A DNA stretch of 7,037 bases from Geobacteraceae bacterium (lineage in GTDB: Bacteria; Desulfobacterota; Desulfuromonadia; Desulfuromonadales; Geopsychrobacteraceae). The position numbers were made by a program, and so were the translations under genes. Location of the stretch: the NCBI GenBank assembly GCA_027064785.1, contig JAMOPE010000392.1, forward strand, positions 1 through 7,037, read 5' to 3'. This document shows, in pieces, positions 5,926-7,037 of this stretch. Below the pieces are notes generated by a model. That model was given only the letters and a program-made list of their open reading frames with translations. It was not told where the DNA came from and ran no database searches. Positions within the stretch are counted from its first letter, which is position 1. Every line of letters starts with the position of its first letter.

Positions 5926-6426
5926 GTGGCTGAAGACACAACCCTAATGGGTATTGAAGAAGACACACAGAAAGATAAATACCTGACATTCCACCTTGCC
6001 GGGGAGGATTACGGTTTTGAGATTAAGTACGTTATCGAAATTATCGGTATCCAGAATATTACCGATGTCCCCGACATGCCCTCATTCATCCGTGGAGTGA
6101 TCAACCTGCGCGGTAAAGTTATCCCCATCATGGATGTCCGTGCCCGGTTTGGTATCGAAAATCGCGACTACGATGACCGCACTTGTATCATCGTCGTGAA
6201 TATCGACGGAACCGAAGTTGGTCTGGTTGTCGATGAAGTCAGCGAAGTTGCCAACATTCCGGAAGCGAATGTTGAGCCGGCACCGAAGACCAGTCACAAT
6301 AACGATGACAACTATATTCAGGGAATGGGCAAAATCAACAACGGAGTCAAAATCCTGCTCGATGTTCACAAACTGCTTTTCAGTGGTGAAATGCAGGAAC
6401 TGGCAGCAACACTCGAAGAACAATAG
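5926..6426 (+). CDS. cheW: Chemotaxis coupling protein CheW
   Basis: This 166-residue protein is a single CheW domain of typical length, the cytoplasmic adaptor that joins chemoreceptors to the CheA P5 domain. Seen: YLTFHLAGEDYGFEIKYV (19-36), matching the first beta strands; ITDVPDMPSFIRGVINLRGK (45-64) with the conserved P-x-[FY]-[IV]-x-G-x-x-N-L-R-G element; VIPIMDVRARFG (65-76); the strand IIVVNIDGTEVGLVVDEVSEV (88-108); and a C-terminal segment with YIQGMGKINNGVKILLDVHKLL (130-151). The first 17 residues are an acidic extension before the fold. It starts with GTG after a strong ribosome binding site, 44 bases after cheA and 17 bases before cheR, so all three are probably cotranscribed. 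It is very likely the partner of the adjacent CheA. Confidence 0.95.
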   Translation: MAEDTTLMGIEEDTQKDKYLTFHLAGEDYGFEIKYVIEIIGIQNITDVPDMPSFIRGVINLRGKVIPIMDVRARFGIENRDYDDRTCIIVVNIDGTEVGLVVDEVSEVANIPEANVEPAPKTSHNNDDNYIQGMGKINNGVKILLDVHKLLFSGEMQELAATLEEQ

Positions 6427-6443
6427 AGAGATCCGAATAAGCG

Positions 6444-7037
6444 ATGACTCCGGCAAACAACCAACATAATAATCTGATGGACATTTCCGACTCAGAGTTC
6501 ACCCACCTGCGGGACCTGATTTATAACCGTTTCGGGATTAACCTGACGGAACAGAAACGTTCACTGCTGGTTGGTCGTCTACAGAAGCTGATGAGACAGC
6601 TGCGGCTGCCAACATTTTCAGCTTACTTTGAATATCTCGAGAACGATAAAACGGAAGCGGCACTCAGTGAGCTGGTCGATCTGATTTCAACCAACCACAC
6701 CTATTTTAATCGCGAGAAGGATCATTTTGATTATTTCTCCCAGACAGCCCTTCCGGCAATTATCGAGAAATTAAAGAAAGAAAACCGCAAAGATTTACGG
6801 ATTTGGTGTGCCGGTTGTTCTACCGGTGAGGAGCCATACACCCTGTTGATGCTGATGATGGAATATTTGGGCTCCGAATACGATTCCTGGGATGCCGGTA
6901 TTCTGGCGACAGACATCTCTGACCGGGCGTTGACAATTGCCCGCCGGGGAGTTTATGCCACCGACAGAGTCATGCAGTTACCGGATACTCTGCGCAAAAA
7001 ATACTTCAAAGCTGCTGGGCCGGATGAAATGGTCGTC
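6444..7037 (+). CDS. cheR: Chemoreceptor glutamate methyltransferase CheR, C-terminus cut by window edge
   Basis: An open frame from the ATG at 6444 reaches the window end, giving 198 residues of a protein that usually has about 270-290. CheR methylates receptor glutamates with S-adenosylmethionine, for adaptation. Seen: the N-terminal all-helical domain (about 14-75) with F-x-x-L-R-x-L-I-Y-x-R-x-G-I; LISTNHTYFNRE (80-91), corresponding to the family T-N-x-T-x-F-F-R-E; the SAM-binding motif RIWCAGCSTGEEPYTL (119-134); ILATDIS (153-159); and ARRGVY (166-171) followed by the helix before KKYF (185-188). The start is not firm: no good ribosome site precedes 6444, and an in-frame ATG at 6477 (residue 12) lies just before the conserved domain, but it too lacks one. 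The gene follows cheW by 17 bases. No C-terminal TPR or other fusion can be judged because the end is missing. Confidence 0.93.
   Translation, partial: MTPANNQHNNLMDISDSEFTHLRDLIYNRFGINLTEQKRSLLVGRLQKLMRQLRLPTFSAYFEYLENDKTEAALSELVDLISTNHTYFNREKDHFDYFSQTALPAIIEKLKKENRKDLRIWCAGCSTGEEPYTLLMLMMEYLGSEYDSWDAGILATDISDRALTIARRGVYATDRVMQLPDTLRKKYFKAAGPDEMVV

Noticed and set aside
1..7037. CRISPR array, insertion sequence, tRNA or rRNA gene, prophage or defence system
   Set aside because: No regularly spaced repeats, terminal repeats, transposase or integrase motifs, or RNA-gene-like structure were seen; nearly all the window is accounted for by six genes.

Overview
The window reads as ordinary chromosomal core DNA of a Gram-negative, motile or surface-sensing bacterium of moderate G+C. 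A Desulfuromonas/Geobacter/Pelobacter-like lineage (Desulfuromonadota) is my best guess. It rests on the style of the proteins: a PcnB-type poly(A) polymerase beside a divergent MiaA, and a large CheA with two Hpt domains. It is an inference, not a search result.

Layout. Positions 1-1113 (minus) hold a family 2-type glycosyltransferase whose C-terminus runs off the left edge. Five bases upstream of it, 1119-2045 (minus) encodes MiaA, the tRNA A37 prenyltransferase, so the two form a miaA-glycosyltransferase operon. Across a 108-base divergent promoter region, 2154-3410 (plus) encodes a PcnB-type poly(A) polymerase. A 193-base AT-rich spacer (3411-3604) carries a perfect inverted repeat and a TATAAT-type promoter candidate. 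A co-directional chemotaxis operon follows: cheA (3605-5881), cheW (5926-6426) and cheR (6444 to the right edge, truncated).

How the genes work together. The left half is RNA metabolism (tRNA modification and RNA 3'-end adenylation) plus one sugar transferase of unknown substrate. The right half is the core of a chemosensory array: the kinase CheA, its coupling protein CheW and the receptor methyltransferase CheR. No receptor, CheY or CheB is visible; they may lie beyond the right edge or elsewhere.

I do not see a wholly new system, mobile element, CRISPR array or RNA gene. The most notable feature is inside CheA. Two consecutive motifs resembling the GspE/MshEN N-terminal signature sit between the second Hpt domain and the dimerisation helices, where a CheY-binding P2 domain would often be. 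Lesser points are the altered MiaA signatures and the inverted repeats in both promoter regions.
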